From an uncultured Lachnospiraceae bacterium (GTDB lineage Bacteria > Bacillota > Clostridia > Lachnospirales > Lachnospiraceae), in contig CAJUSO010000045.1 of NCBI GenBank assembly GCA_910588965.1, positions 1 to 26,488 on the forward strand: DNA of 26,488 nucleotides, given 5' to 3'. Below are positions 8,501-19,400 of the stretch, one piece after another. A program made the translations under genes and the position numbers. The first letter of the stretch is position 1. The number at the start of each line of letters is the position of its first letter. The notes beneath the pieces are model-generated. The model saw only the letters and a program-made list of their open reading frames with translations. It made no database searches and was not told where the DNA came from.

Positions 8501-11500
8501 TCTTTGGTATCTTCCACCCTGCCTAACTGGATGGTGGCCACCAGGGTAACGTTTGCATCCTGCTGCCCGCGGCCTGGGCGTGTTACCTTCGCAACGCCGC
8601 CTTGGATGGACAGGTTACTGCTGCTTCCCTTTACCTCCCAGGAAATAACCGTATTGCTGCTGCCCTCCTGCGGTAAGGCGAAATCAACCGGCTGGAGGCT
8701 CTCCAGCGCCAAGGCTTCCTTCGCCGCCTGTACCAGGGGCCTTGCTTTCTCTGGGTCAATCAGGTCTGCATCCGTCAATGCGCTGCCATAGATTGTAAAA
8801 TTGTCAATCCATCCCTTGCAGTATTCTCCGTTATCCCAGTTGGCCTTCCCAATCTGGAAAATGCTGTCCTGCCCCAGGATATCTGGCAGGCGATAGCTGC
8901 TTGCTACGGTATCCTGTTTTATGCCATCCACATAAATGGCTGTGGAATCCTTTGCCAATACTACATCCACATGAGCCCAACCATTCCCTGTAGAAGCAGA
9001 GGCGCTTACCGGCCTTGCGCCATTGTTGTTGTAACGTTCAATGGTCGTCTTGCCGCCGTTGATTAACGCGCCGATATAATGTTCCTTCTGGTATTCCTGC
9101 TTATTCGTATCCGGCGCCAGGAAAAAGCCCCAGTTTGTCCCGGTACGGTCTGGCTTGGCATCGTAGGAAATGGTGATTTCCTCCAGCCCTGCCAGCAGGC
9201 TGCTGCCGTCTGTTTTCTTCAGATCCAGATAGCTTGCGGAGCCATCCAGGTATAATGCCTTGCCATTTTTCGCATCCCGTTCCTGCAGCTTTACGGAGCC
9301 CTGAATGGCTGCCGCCACATTGCCGGATGTGAATTTCCCATCCTGGGGATCTTGTTCAAACGGGAAATATGCAAGGGCAGAAGCCGGAACCAAGCCATTT
9401 ACCGCTTCTTCCAGGGCTCTCTGCGCCTCATCCAGTTCTGTCTGGAGCGCATCTGCCTTGGCTGCCGCTGCCTTGGCCTTCCTTAAGGCATCAGACAGCT
9501 TGGCCCAGCTGCCTGCCTCATAATCTTCTGCCTTCAATGCCTCTGCCTTGGCTATAGCGGCCTGCAGCAGGCTCTTATCCGCTGCTGTCACGGTAACCCG
9601 GAAGGATGCTGTCAGGCCCTGATAGGTTACGGTTATGGTTTTTTCGCCAACGGTACTGGAATCCATCCCGCTGAGGGTGTAGTCCCCTTTGCCCAGGATG
9701 AATTTCACCCCTTTGCCGTCTACGGCAGACACACGGAGCCCTGCCGTATCCAATGCTTCGCCCAGGCGGTAAGTTTTCTTGGTAGGCCCGCTGGTAATTT
9801 CCAATCCCACCATAACGGTGACCTTCTTCGCGGCTTCCTTCAAGCGGCTGCCAGCCGCCAGCAAATCCTTATCTGCCGGGCTAGCCTGCGCCAACAGGCC
9901 TTCTGCCGCAGAGAGGGCTGCCGTAAACGCCGCCCAGCCTTCCCCGGAAACTTGTTCCGGCTTTTCTGTGATATCCCGATAGGTATCATACAGTTCCTGC
10001 AGTTCTTTCTTGGCGTCATAAGAAGCGTCAAGCACTTCCACCTGCATTTCAAAGGACTTATTCCGGAATTCGTCTACCAAATCCCGTTCTTCCACCAAAT
10101 CCAAAACCGGGTCGCCGTCTATGTCAAAATGCACCCGGCGGATGCTGGCGCTCCTTGTGCCCCGGTCCCATTTTGCATGGTATGTATTGTACACAGTCCC
10201 ATCATCGTCATAAATATAAGCATTATGCCCCGGGCCGTATTGGTTCTCCACAGACCAGGAGGTAAGGATAGGGGAATTCCCCTTGCGCCAGGAAGCCGGA
10301 TTCAGCAAATCGCTGCCTGCTGCGGCTGTCATCATGCCCACGCAGTAGGTGTGGTCTGTTGCGCCTCCGGAGAAAGTCATGTAAATCTTGCCATCCCGCT
10401 GGAGCACAAAGGGCCCCTCTACTACAAAGGTATTATTGTTGTCCCAGCCGTAATCAGGCTTGCAGATGCATACCCGATCGCTGGTAAGTTTCCATGGTTC
10501 GTTTTTATTTACAGTTGCAATATAGAGCCAGGAGCCGTTGTCTACAGGATGCCGCTGGCGCTGTGCCCAGACGACGTAACTCTGATCCCCTACTTCAAAA
10601 TAGGTCATATCCAAGGTAATCCCCTGGCTATTGGCATCATAAAGGTTGCTGCCGTCCTGGGCCTTCACGCGGATAGGCCTCTCCCAGTCGGCAGTTTTCT
10701 TGGGGTCCCCGCCTTCCTTGAGGCGCATCACATGGGACTGCACCCCAGACCAGTCCGTCATGCTCCCTGCAAAGAACACGTAGAGCCTCCCTTCAATCAC
10801 ATGCAGTTCCGGGGCCCAAAGGCACGCCTTAAACAGATCCGGATAAGAATTCCCATCCAGCAATAGGGTCTCGCTGGAAGTTTTAATCCCCTCCAAGGTA
10901 TCGCTTTCCCGGATATAGATCCTGCCCTGCCCGCTTTCATCTGTAGAGATAAAATAAAACTTCCCATTGTATTTCGCCATTTCTGGGTCTGGGCGGGCAT
11001 GGAACAAGGGGCTGCTGTTGTGGAAAGTGGGCTGTGTCACCTTTCCTTGTACTTGGTAACTCCCTGGCGTATCAAAAGAAACGCCGGACAAATCCCACTG
11101 CACTTTTTTGCTGGCCGCAGAACCGTCGTTGTAATAAGCCGTAGCCCGTACCTCTTCCACATCGGCCGCGCTGCGGGCATACACGGTATCTGGGACAGAC
11201 ACATCCGTATTCCAGAGCTTGCTAAGTTTATTTTTCAGCTTTATGCCTTTGGCATGCTCCAAAGGCAGCAGGTTTCCTGGATTCGTGCCAGAAAGGCCCA
11301 TATTGGCCCTGCGGATGGATACTGGCAACGTGCTCTCTGGTTTAGAGGCCTGGCTGCCTGCCTGGAGGCTGGGCAAGGTATTCTGGTAATAATTCCCAGC
11401 GCCGTCATTCCATGTGATGCGGTAAACATCTTTGCCTGGATCGTACTCGCAGACCGGTTCGTTTACAGCGGCTGACGCATGCAGCTCAACAAACCCAACT

Positions 11501-13134
11501 TCATCATAATTTATCAGATCCTCGCTGGTATAGAACATGACAGAAGAAGCTTTCGCGGAATCTTTGCCGCCATTTTCCTCTGTGCGCACCGCCACGACGC
11601 CGTAGCCCCCATCCTTCGTGTAGAAGAGGTATGGGTGCTTTAAGCCCTTTGGCGTAAGGGTCGTATTGGCATTGCTCTCCGCGCGCATGAACAGCACCCC
11701 ATAGTCGTCATGGAGGGGGAGGAAATTGCCCTTGCCGTCCTCGCTGTAAGCCAAAAACATGCTGCGGGCCAGCTTATTCACCATGTCGCCGGATGTATTC
11801 CGGGTATAGGACTGCACATAGGCCGCATCCCGCCCAAACAGCTGGCATCGGAAGGTTTTCTCTGCCGTCTGGCCGTTGGAGGATAAGACAGCCTTCAGCG
11901 CCACCTCCTGCTTGCCGTCAAAATCCGGCACAATCCTGCCATCGCTTTGGACAGCGCTGCTCCCGCTCCAGGAGATGGACACACCGCCAGAATTTATGGG
12001 GAGCACGGTGCTTGCGTCCAGCACATAAGGCGCCTGCAGATGCTCTGCCACATAGGCAAGGGAGCCGCCAGCCGGAAGGACTGTAATCTGGAATTCCTTC
12101 GTACGCTCCGCCTGCCCCAGGGACAGGGTTGCCGTCAGCGTAACAACCTCCTGCTGCGCCGGCAAGGTTACCTGGCCATCCCCCGAAATGACATCCTCTT
12201 TGTCAGAGGCCCACTGGATGCTGGCGCCGTAAAGCTGGGCGGGCAGGTCTAGCTTCTTTGCTTCCATAACCACGCCGTTGTCCGTCTGGCCGGCCAAAGA
12301 CAGCTGGTTGGAAATTTCCGGAAGGAGGGATTCCTGCACCGGCTGGCTAATCTGGGTGGTATCAAAATAAAGCTCCTGCACCTGGGCGTCGGACATAGCC
12401 TTGCCATACACCTGGAGATCCTGGAAGCTGCCGGCATAAGTGGTATCCTCCACATAATTGGAACGCCCGATATAAGCCTGGATTTCCGTGCCGAAGTCTG
12501 CTACCTTCTTGGACTTGGCAGCTTCCCCCACTTTCTGCCCATTGATATAGCCTGTTACGGATGAAGCTGTCAGGACAGTGGTATAGTGCACCCACTTCCC
12601 TTTATAAGCCTCCGTACCGCCTGCCACCACGCCTTTTTCTGAATTATAAGGCGTACCGCTGTTATTGGAGTCTGTAAAAACGGACTTAAACAGGCCGCCG
12701 GGGTTTGTCGGGTTAAACAGCCAATAATTCAAAGGCATGTTGTTGGATTGGGGCGCCGTACCGAAGAACAATGCGGCATAATTCCCCTTGTCGGTTGCGC
12801 TCTTTATCCATACGGAAATGGTAAGCTCCTCCCTGCCTGCAAAGATACTGCCTGGGAGGGACACATAAGACGCATCCGAAGCGCTGGTCTTTTTGCCTCC
12901 GGGAAGCGTCAGGCCTTCGCCCCAGGCGGCTGCCCCGTGTACTTCGCCGTTCTTGTTATTGCCTGAAATATCGTTGGCATCCTGGATTAGGGGATACCTA
13001 GCCAAGAGTGAGGCATCCCCTGCCTGGGCTTCTGGCCCGGCCTGTACCTGCTGCATCGGTATGCCGGTAACTACCAGCAGAAACGCTAACAGGAAAGAAA
13101 AGATGCGCAAGTTAAACGTCCGCTTTTGCTGCAT
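5515..13134 (-). CDS. Giant secreted multidomain glycoside hydrolase with two GH43 domains
   Basis: This is a 2539-residue secreted enzyme, starting at an ATG with AAGGAGGA upstream. Approximate order: signal peptide 1-33; LamG 40-262; two Ig-like domains 265-435; a half-propeller-like segment 436-600; Big_4-like Ig 648-700; GH43 708-1024; FIVAR-like helices, Big_3-like Ig, FIVAR-like helices 1031-1248; LamG 1251-1455; two Ig-like domains 1465-1631; a second half-propeller-like segment 1631-1781; Big_4-like Ig 1831-1895; GH43 1898-2271; three Big_2 domains 2291-2539. Both GH43 sites look complete: Asp in RPDPEM (~716), Asp in LDMTYFE (~841), Glu in VEGPF (~905); and Asp in RADPHI (~1906), Asp in FDISYYE (~2062), Glu in VEGPY (~2136). 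GH43 enzymes are mainly arabinofuranosidases, arabinanases or xylosidases; the substrate here is unknown. There is no LPXTG motif, so attachment may rely on the basic Big_2 tail. Confidence 0.93.
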   Translation of the reverse strand: MQQKRTFNLRIFSFLLAFLLVVTGIPMQQVQAGPEAQAGDASLLARYPLIQDANDISGNNKNGEVHGAAAWGEGLTLPGGKKTSASDASYVSLPGSIFAGREELTISVWIKSATDKGNYAALFFGTAPQSNNMPLNYWLFNPTNPGGLFKSVFTDSNNSGTPYNSEKGVVAGGTEAYKGKWVHYTTVLTASSVTGYINGQKVGEAAKSKKVADFGTEIQAYIGRSNYVEDTTYAGSFQDLQVYGKAMSDAQVQELYFDTTQISQPVQESLLPEISNQLSLAGQTDNGVVMEAKKLDLPAQLYGASIQWASDKEDVISGDGQVTLPAQQEVVTLTATLSLGQAERTKEFQITVLPAGGSLAYVAEHLQAPYVLDASTVLPINSGGVSISWSGSSAVQSDGRIVPDFDGKQEVALKAVLSSNGQTAEKTFRCQLFGRDAAYVQSYTRNTSGDMVNKLARSMFLAYSEDGKGNFLPLHDDYGVLFMRAESNANTTLTPKGLKHPYLFYTKDGGYGVVAVRTEENGGKDSAKASSVMFYTSEDLINYDEVGFVELHASAAVNEPVCEYDPGKDVYRITWNDGAGNYYQNTLPSLQAGSQASKPESTLPVSIRRANMGLSGTNPGNLLPLEHAKGIKLKNKLSKLWNTDVSVPDTVYARSAADVEEVRATAYYNDGSAASKKVQWDLSGVSFDTPGSYQVQGKVTQPTFHNSSPLFHARPDPEMAKYNGKFYFISTDESGQGRIYIRESDTLEGIKTSSETLLLDGNSYPDLFKACLWAPELHVIEGRLYVFFAGSMTDWSGVQSHVMRLKEGGDPKKTADWERPIRVKAQDGSNLYDANSQGITLDMTYFEVGDQSYVVWAQRQRHPVDNGSWLYIATVNKNEPWKLTSDRVCICKPDYGWDNNNTFVVEGPFVLQRDGKIYMTFSGGATDHTYCVGMMTAAAGSDLLNPASWRKGNSPILTSWSVENQYGPGHNAYIYDDDGTVYNTYHAKWDRGTRSASIRRVHFDIDGDPVLDLVEERDLVDEFRNKSFEMQVEVLDASYDAKKELQELYDTYRDITEKPEQVSGEGWAAFTAALSAAEGLLAQASPADKDLLAAGSRLKEAAKKVTVMVGLEITSGPTKKTYRLGEALDTAGLRVSAVDGKGVKFILGKGDYTLSGMDSSTVGEKTITVTYQGLTASFRVTVTAADKSLLQAAIAKAEALKAEDYEAGSWAKLSDALRKAKAAAAKADALQTELDEAQRALEEAVNGLVPASALAYFPFEQDPQDGKFTSGNVAAAIQGSVKLQERDAKNGKALYLDGSASYLDLKKTDGSSLLAGLEEITISYDAKPDRTGTNWGFFLAPDTNKQEYQKEHYIGALINGGKTTIERYNNNGARPVSASASTGNGWAHVDVVLAKDSTAIYVDGIKQDTVASSYRLPDILGQDSIFQIGKANWDNGEYCKGWIDNFTIYGSALTDADLIDPEKARPLVQAAKEALALESLQPVDFALPQEGSSNTVISWEVKGSSSNLSIQGGVAKVTRPGRGQQDANVTLVATIQLGRVEDTKEFTVTIPALTAEDIKAAIVIPRYLTGSLPSEVNGEKITWSCDVQGFVSPEGKVTLPANGAGSQKVKLTASLEDGIKVAGEAEILEYGGSLLTYVTKGADLLAYADSRRTDGLYVAAKTEASGQYEPLNKGKAILYVKWEGSQKDYPDRQMGSPSFFRTAEGKLGVIASANNNTDSIYLWDTKDTVNFTNQRTIKLNGSGMAVQDPVLVYDSASGKYKVSWRNEHGASYLTTLENLKDAPKAGSTIAVSGQKASVTAKGPEQADMAQASEFVMSPGEYQAFTRKYGTLHNTGMKPVSLTAKEGEKIQLPGTVTAEYSDGSTKDLGVTWSQEDLAKLNTAKAGTYQVKGQVQQDAYAYPFIQERADPHIFYNEDDGYYYSTGSYYEANMASNNVAQSYRKLDIRRAKTIEGLKTAEEHYIRESKVGDRWGGFFWAPEFHKINGTWYCLVGAHDFGAGGITDSTNWNNANWCSRSILIPYKGDGDNSTSIEEDIKAGGMLDASQWGDPITLDLPSSANASFDISYYEAENGQGYYIIPRDANLMIIKVKGGQGVVPQADGNAVTLKGLEWPWEYGIYEGSVTASNPKGDDQGIVEGPYLFEYGDKVYISYSGATVDKYYCLGLMMADKGSNLMDPASWTHLPYPVLSSYDTYKGQIGGGAHVGGGHNSIVLDEYGNLALVYHARPYPDPHEGMAGAGGLFDPCRHTVVKSINVAYDGSLVFHMTAEEELAPANRTVTATVTVTGNQEPPADVAVTKVALDKTAITLTQGKSYTLKAAITPANATNKTLSWKSSNVKVAKVSQSGKVTAQKAGTATITVSAANGKKAACKVTVKAARIPVKSLKLSLKKATLGKGEKLILKAAVSPSNATSKKVAWKSSKPSVAKVSSKGVVTARKTGKAAITAATAGKKVKCTITVKAAPKKITLSAQKKTLKKNKPYQIKVKLPKNTASYKITYSTSNKKVAAVSASGKVKAKKKGTATITAKSFNGKKAKIKITVK

Positions 13135-13193
13135 AATTAATCCTCCTTGTGTGGGAATGGGTGAATAAGTGATATGATATAGGACCTAATTCT

Positions 13194-13222
13194 ATTATAT
13201 TGGAAACGGAACGGTTTTCATA
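13194..13222 (-). promoter_or_regulatory. Probable promoter of the 5515-13134 hydrolase gene
   Basis: A perfect TATAAT lies at 13199-13194 on the minus strand. A weak -35 (TATGAA, 13222-13217) stands 17 nt upstream, or ATGAAA with a 16-nt spacer. The start point should be near 13187, leaving a leader of about 52 nt before the ATG at 13134. The poor -35 suggests dependence on an activator. Confidence 0.6.
13201..13220. promoter_or_regulatory. 20-bp imperfect palindrome in the promoter spacer (candidate operator)
   Basis: TGGAAACGGAACGGTTTTCA fills the spacer between the -10 and -35 boxes and matches its own reverse complement at 14 of 20 positions. The AAAC/GTTT half-sites resemble LacI-family operators in style. 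It is longer than, and does not match, the 14-bp CcpA cre consensus. A repressor bound here would block RNA polymerase. Confidence 0.4.
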
Positions 13223-13305
13223 TGGAATATCTATTGTAAATTCAGCCATTTTTTATAGGCCCAATCAAAGCGGGCATGGCTTTCTTTACGAAGGGAAATA
13301 GCAGG

Positions 13306-13339
13306 GCAGCCCCTTGGATCCCTTCCTCCAAGAGGCTGC
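13306..13339 (-). terminator. Candidate weak terminator hairpin after the 13403-19636 gene
   Basis: GCAGCCCCTTGGA (13306-13318) and TCCAAGAGGCTGC (13327-13339) form a 13-bp stem with one mismatch or wobble and an 8-nt loop. It lies about 60 bp past the stop. The minus-strand sequence after it (CTATTTCCCTT) is only weakly T-rich, so it may terminate inefficiently or act mainly as an mRNA 3' stabiliser. Confidence 0.4.
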
Positions 13340-13402
13340 TCTTTTCCCCTCTGTGCATGCCTGCCGCATCGGCCCATCGGGCCTTAACTGCAAGGCCTGC
13401 GC

Positions 13403-16400
13403 CTATTTTACCGTGATCTTAATCTTTGCCTTCTTGCCGTTAAAGGCCTTAGCCGTGATTGTGGCGATCCCTTTCTTCACGCCCTTCACCTTTCCAGAAG
13501 CAGACACGGTTGCTACCTTCTTGTTGCTGGTGCTGTAAGTAATCTTGTTGCTGGCCGTATTCTTCGGCAGCTTCACCTTCAGCTGGTATGTTTTGCCCTT
13601 CTTGACGGCCTTCTTCTTGGCATTCAGCGTGATCTTAGAAGGCGCTTTCTTCACCGTTATCTTGCAGGCAGCCTTCTTCCCCCCTGCTGTTGCGGTAATC
13701 TTTGCCGTACCGGCTTTCTTGGCCGTTACCACGCCCTTTGCGGATACCGTGGCAACACTTGTTTTGTCAGACTTCCAGGTTACCTTCTTGCTGGTAGCGT
13801 CCGAAGGCGTTACCTTTGCCTTCAAAGTGAATTTCTCTTTTACGCCCAAGGTCAGTTTTGTCTTGCCCAGCGTTACTTTCTTCACAGCAACAACAGCTGC
13901 CTTAACGGTTACCTTACAGGAAGCGCTCTTGCCATTTGCCGTGCGGGCAGTTATCGTGGCAGTACCTGCCTTCAATGCTTTGACCGTCCCATCCTGAGCC
14001 ACGGAAGCAACCGTAGGGCTGCTGGATTTCCAGGTCAGGGCCTTATCTGTGGCATTGGACGGGGCAACCACTGCCTTTAACTTCTGCTGCTGTTTCACAG
14101 TAAGGGTCAGGCTCTTCTTATCTAATGTTACGCTTGCAGCTTCCACTACAGCTTCCTTGACCGTTACGGTGCAGGATGCGGATTTCCCGTTGGCTGCCGC
14201 CGCCGTGATAACAGCTTTCCCAGCTGCCTTGGCTGTCACTTTGCCATTTTCCACGCTTGCCACGCCTGGGGCGCTGCTGGACCAGCGGATGGATTTGTCT
14301 GTGGCATTTGCAGGCAATACCGTTGCCTCTAGCGTTGCGCTAGCGCCGGCTGCAAGTTCCAGGCTTGTTTTATTTAAGGTTACGCCTGTCACTTCCACAT
14401 TGCCTTCAGAAGGCATTTCCACTGCTGGCACGCCTTCTAAGGTAGGCGTAACCACCATTTCGCCTTGTTCATCAAATGTGATTTCATCTACACAGGTCTC
14501 GCGGTGCACGCCAAGGCCGTCGCCGGATGTAAAGATATCCAGCGGGGTATAGAACCTGTGGTAAGCCATGAAGTACCTGTCCCTGCCGGCTGCGTCCTTT
14601 ACGTGGACAACGGACTGATGGGCAGAGCCCAGGATATTCTTGCCCTCATCCTTGCTCAGCAGGTTCTTTTTCTTTAAGGTTACATTTACTGTCCCGTTCT
14701 CCTGGAAAAGCTTGTCGCTTACCCCATAATTCACATGGTAATTGGGGCTGTTGGCGTCGTCGCAGGACCAGGTCCAATGGTATTTGCCGTCCTTCTTTGT
14801 CACGACTACGGATTCACGGAAATCTGTCAGGCCGTTAATCCGCTTGATGCTCCCTTCCTTAATGCTCATCATGTCTTCATTCAGCTCTGCAATCACTGCG
14901 CTGCCATTCCCTACGAGCATATAGGAAGTCCCATCGTCATCCGTAAAGATGGAGGGGTCGATTGCCTGGCCGACACCGGCTCCTGCTGCATCTGTCATAG
15001 CCTTGGTCAAGAGGGCGGATCCCTTATCCGTATAAGGCCCCTGCGGCTGGTCTGCCACTGCTACGCCAACGGCTGACTGCCCGTTTTCAAATTTGCCGCA
15101 GTAATAGAAATAGTATTTGCCGTTCTTCTCTTCAATGGTAGGAGCCCAGGCGCTGCCCCCTACAGCCCATGGGGAGGTGGCAATCTGGATGCCCTGGTCA
15201 TTTGTCTCTGGGGTCTGGTCTGCAAGTTTCAGGATAACCCCTTCATCCTTCCAATTTACCATATCTGGGGATGAGAAAGCATGGAACACCGTCCCGCTCC
15301 AGCCCGGATAACCATCCGTGGTCGGGTAAATCCAGAATTTCCCATCAAAATAATCAATATCTGGATCCGCATACTGGCCCGGCAGTACGGGGTTGTTGCT
15401 GAGGATAGGCTTCTTGATTGTCCATGTCTCTGCCTTGCCGCCCCGTTCCATCACAATCTGGACGTCATTGGTAAGATCCATCTTTGCGCCGTTCTCAAAC
15501 ACCTGGCTGCCTACTTTAAGTACTACATCGCCTACGAGCTCAAACTTTACCGGAACCTCTGCAAGGTCTGCGTGCCTGCGGACATAAGGCTGGATTTCCT
15601 TCTTCGTGCTGTCAATCAGTGAAGTAATAGCTGTATGGTTATCTGTCCCCCGATACCCTAAGGCTTCGTCCCTGGTGGGAGCTGAACCCACTACTGCTGC
15701 AGAAACAGCTGGCAGCGTGCTTACGAATGGGGCTGCAAGCTCTTTCACCTCCGCTTCGCTGCTGGCCTTGTTCTTAATCCGGAAATTGTCAATCCACCCC
15801 TTGCAGTACTCGCCGTTTTCCCAGTTTGCCTTCCCAATCTGGAGGATGCCGGCGGCGCCCAGGATGGCTGGCAGCTGATAGCTATTCGCTGCTTCGGCCT
15901 TCTTCTCACCATTTAAGTAAATCGTAGATTTTGTCTTTGTGATGACAATATCCACCCTGCTCCAGCCGCTTCCGGTCTGGACGCTTGGATTCGACGGCCT
16001 GCTCCCGCTGTTGTTGTAACGCTCTAACGTCGTCGTGCCCCCGTTCGCCAGGATGCCCAGGTATTTCTCATGCGTGTAGTTCGGTGCGCTGCTGTTGGGC
16101 GCTGCATACATTACCCAGTTCGTCTCCGAACGGTCTGGCTTAAACTCATAGGAAATTGTCATTTCGCTGACGCCTGCCAGGAGGCTGCCGCCGTCCTTGT
16201 CTGTCACTGTCAGGAAATTGGTATTGCTGCCGTCTAAATACAGGGCTTTCCCAGCCTCTTTGTTATAGCTGTCCTGTAAGGTGTAGCTGCCGGAGGCTTT
16301 GGCATTATCACTGGCAAATCCCTTCGTGCCGCCGCCTAAATCCGCCTCTGTATCGAAGTCGAAATCTGCCAGGATTTTTTCCTCTGTCTCATCCTCGCCG

Positions 16401-19400
16401 AACCCGTACTTCTTCATGATTGCCTTATATTCTGCATCGGAAACCGGCAGGATAGTGCCATGGCGTTTCTTTAAAGCCCCGAAATCCACATCCGTAGCTG
16501 GGGACCAGCTGTTTGTGGTCATGTCCGCCAGGTCTGTGGTACGGAAAGGCAGATAGCCTCTCCCCTCTGCATACTGGTCGCACATCAGGCCCCAGGTACG
16601 CACCGGGTTACCATCCTTATCCTTCAGCCAGTCATCCTCACAGTACTCAAAGAACTCCGGCCCTTCCAGTTTCGCGCCGCTGTAATTGTCGTTGTTAAAA
16701 ATGCTGGACAAAGTCCCTATAATTTCCCATCCGTCATAGATAGACTTGCTCTTCTCAATGGTAATCTGCCCATCGCCGGAAGCGCGGTAATACGTTTCCG
16801 TGGTGTCGTCATAAATCATCGTGGTGTCGATGATAGAATGCTGGCGGTCAATCCAAAGCACCGGCTCAGAGAACGTATAGAAATCCCTGGTAACCGCATA
16901 GTACATATTGGTACGGTCCCCAAGCTTATTGCTTTCATCCGAAGCCGTTGCCCAGTACACCACGTAATTCCCGGTATCTGGGTCATAATATGCCTCTGGG
17001 GCCCATGCCATCCCTGCCCCTGGGATCCTGGAGGCTACATCCACTAAACGCGGCTCCGTCCATTCTACCAAGTCCGTAGATTCCCAGATCACCAGGTACT
17101 TGCTTCCCTTGGTCGTGGCCTCTGCATTGCCCCAGCCGCCCCGGCGGTTGATGCTCAGGTCCGTGGCAATCAAGTAGAATTTATCCCCGTTCTGGGAACG
17201 GAGCAGGTATGGGTCGCGGACGCCCCCGTCGCCGCCTTCGATATTGGAAGCATCCAAAGCCGGATTGCCGCTGGCTGTCATGTCTGTCCATTGGCTGCCA
17301 TCCTCACTGGTGGCAAAATAAATCTGCTCGTCTGTCCTGCTGCCTTCTGTCCCGGTAAAATGGGCAAACAGGTATGAAGTATTTTTCTCCTGCTTCCTCT
17401 TTTCCTTTACCGTAACGGTAATCGGCTCTGCCTGCCGGCTCACCTCCCCGCTGCTCACCGTTGCCTGCAGGGTAACCTGCACATCGCCCTGCCCAGGCTC
17501 TGGGCGGTTTACAATACCTGGCTCCTTCTTGCCGTCTGCGCTTGGGGCTGCCGTAACAACCGCGGTATTGCTGGACGTCCAGGTAACGGATGCTTTCTTT
17601 TCCGTGCCGTCCACTTCGATTTCATTTGGCATGTAGATATTATCACGGATATCATCCTTGTTCGGCATAGCCTGGAGTTTTTCCAAAGCCTTCTGCACGA
17701 TAACTGCGTCTGCTTCTTCCTGGGCTACCGTCACCTGGAATTCCTTCGTATCTGAAACGCCGCCTAAGGAGATGGACGCGGTTAATTTTACAGTCTTATC
17801 TGCATCTGCAGCCCTTTTTACCACTGCCATGCCGCCGTCAATGGCTATAATACCCTCATCTGCCGAAACCCAGGTAATGTTACAGCCCCTCTGCCCCTTG
17901 GCAGGAAGGGCGAAATCCTGGTCTGCCCGGAGGCCTTCCAGATCCAGCTTTAATGCCTCCTTGTCTGCCTGTACCATCTGGTCCAGCACTTCCGGCGGAC
18001 AGATTTGCCCGACTTCTAAAGCCTGGTTATATATCTGGAAGTTATCAATCCATCCTTTGGTGTATTCCCCGTTCCCCCAGTTGGCCTTGCCAATCTGGAA
18101 AATGCTCTTATCGCCTAATATCTCGGATAACGGCACCTCACTGGCAGCAACGGACATTTCCCTGCCGTTTACATAGAGGGCCGTTTCCTTCTCTGTAAAT
18201 ACTACGTCTACATGGGACCAATCTGTCCCGGTGGCTAAAGACGCCGTTGGGAACCTGCCGTTACGGTATCTTTCGATTGTGGTCCTACCGCCATTAATCA
18301 ATGCGCCGATATAGGTCTCTACGCCATTCTGGCTATTCTCATTCGGCGCAGCATAAAATGCCCAGTTGGTGCTTGTACGGTCTGGCTTGGCATCGAAGGA
18401 AACCGTCACATCCTCCAACCCGGTCAGAAGGCTTGTGCCATCTGCCTTCTTAAGGCTCAGCCAGCTGGCAGAGCCATCCAGGTACAGAGCCTTGCCGTTT
18501 GCCTCATCCCTGTCCTGAAGCTGCACGGCGCCGTTTATGGCTGCCACCACATCCCCAGATACAAATTTGCCATCCTGTGCCTCTGTGTTAAAATCAAAGG
18601 ACGCCATAGGCTTTGGCATCTCTCCCTGCACTCCCGCAATGATGATACGGAATACCTTAGAATCACTGATGCCGCCTAAGGCTGCAGTGGCCATAAGCTG
18701 CACTTCTTTATTGCCGCCTGTAGGCCTTGTTACCGTGGCCTTACCGTCTGCAATGGCAATATAAGCCTTGTCCTCCTCACGGCATGTCCAGGTAATCTGG
18801 GAATTGCCTGCACCTGTTGCCGGCAGCGCAATATCCCCGCTTGCAATCCTGGGAAGGCTGATATCTGCCAGCGTCTGTGCAACCGCTTCTGATACTGGCA
18901 CTGCCGCTGTAATAGAAAGCTTCGGCGCAAATTTGCCGCCTGTATATACGAAAAAGCCGCCAACCACTGTCTGCAGGCGGTAAACCGCATGGGCGTCCCC
19001 GTTTGCCAGAGATTCTTTCAGCCAGTCCGTCACATCAAAAACCACCTTCTGGTCCTGCGCTGCATAATTGTGATAAGTAATCCACGCATCCCCATATACC
19101 GTCTTATCTTTGCTATAATCATCATCCTTTGCCGGGAAGGTTGCCCCTGGCGCATCTTGGGCATTATCATCCTTCATGCCCTCATACTTATCTGCCGCAA
19201 CCTGGAACAGGGCCGCCTTGGTTTCTGTCCCATTGCTCAGGCGGTCGTTGCCGTCAAAAATAGTAATTTCCACGGTTGCCCTGGAAACCTTTGCCGCATC
19301 AATTTGGGGCAGTGCAAAGGCCATTGCGGCAACCCTTGCGCTGCCTACATTTTGGTCGCCTTTCCCGGTTTCCCCATCCACAAAGGCCGCAGCTTTCACT

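Noticed and set aside
9952..10866. Plus-strand open frame of 304 codons
   Set aside because: It lies opposite the well-supported GH43 coding frame, has no recognisable domain or convincing binding site, and is typical of antisense frames kept open by codon bias.
13201..13220. CcpA cre site at the hydrolase promoter
   Set aside because: The half-sites are spaced for a 20-bp palindrome and do not match the 14-bp cre consensus at its central CG.
13403..13420. Sortase LPXTG anchor at the C-termini of the two hydrolases
   Set aside because: Both proteins end directly in KIKITVK within a Big_2 domain. There is no LPXTG, hydrophobic segment or charged tail.
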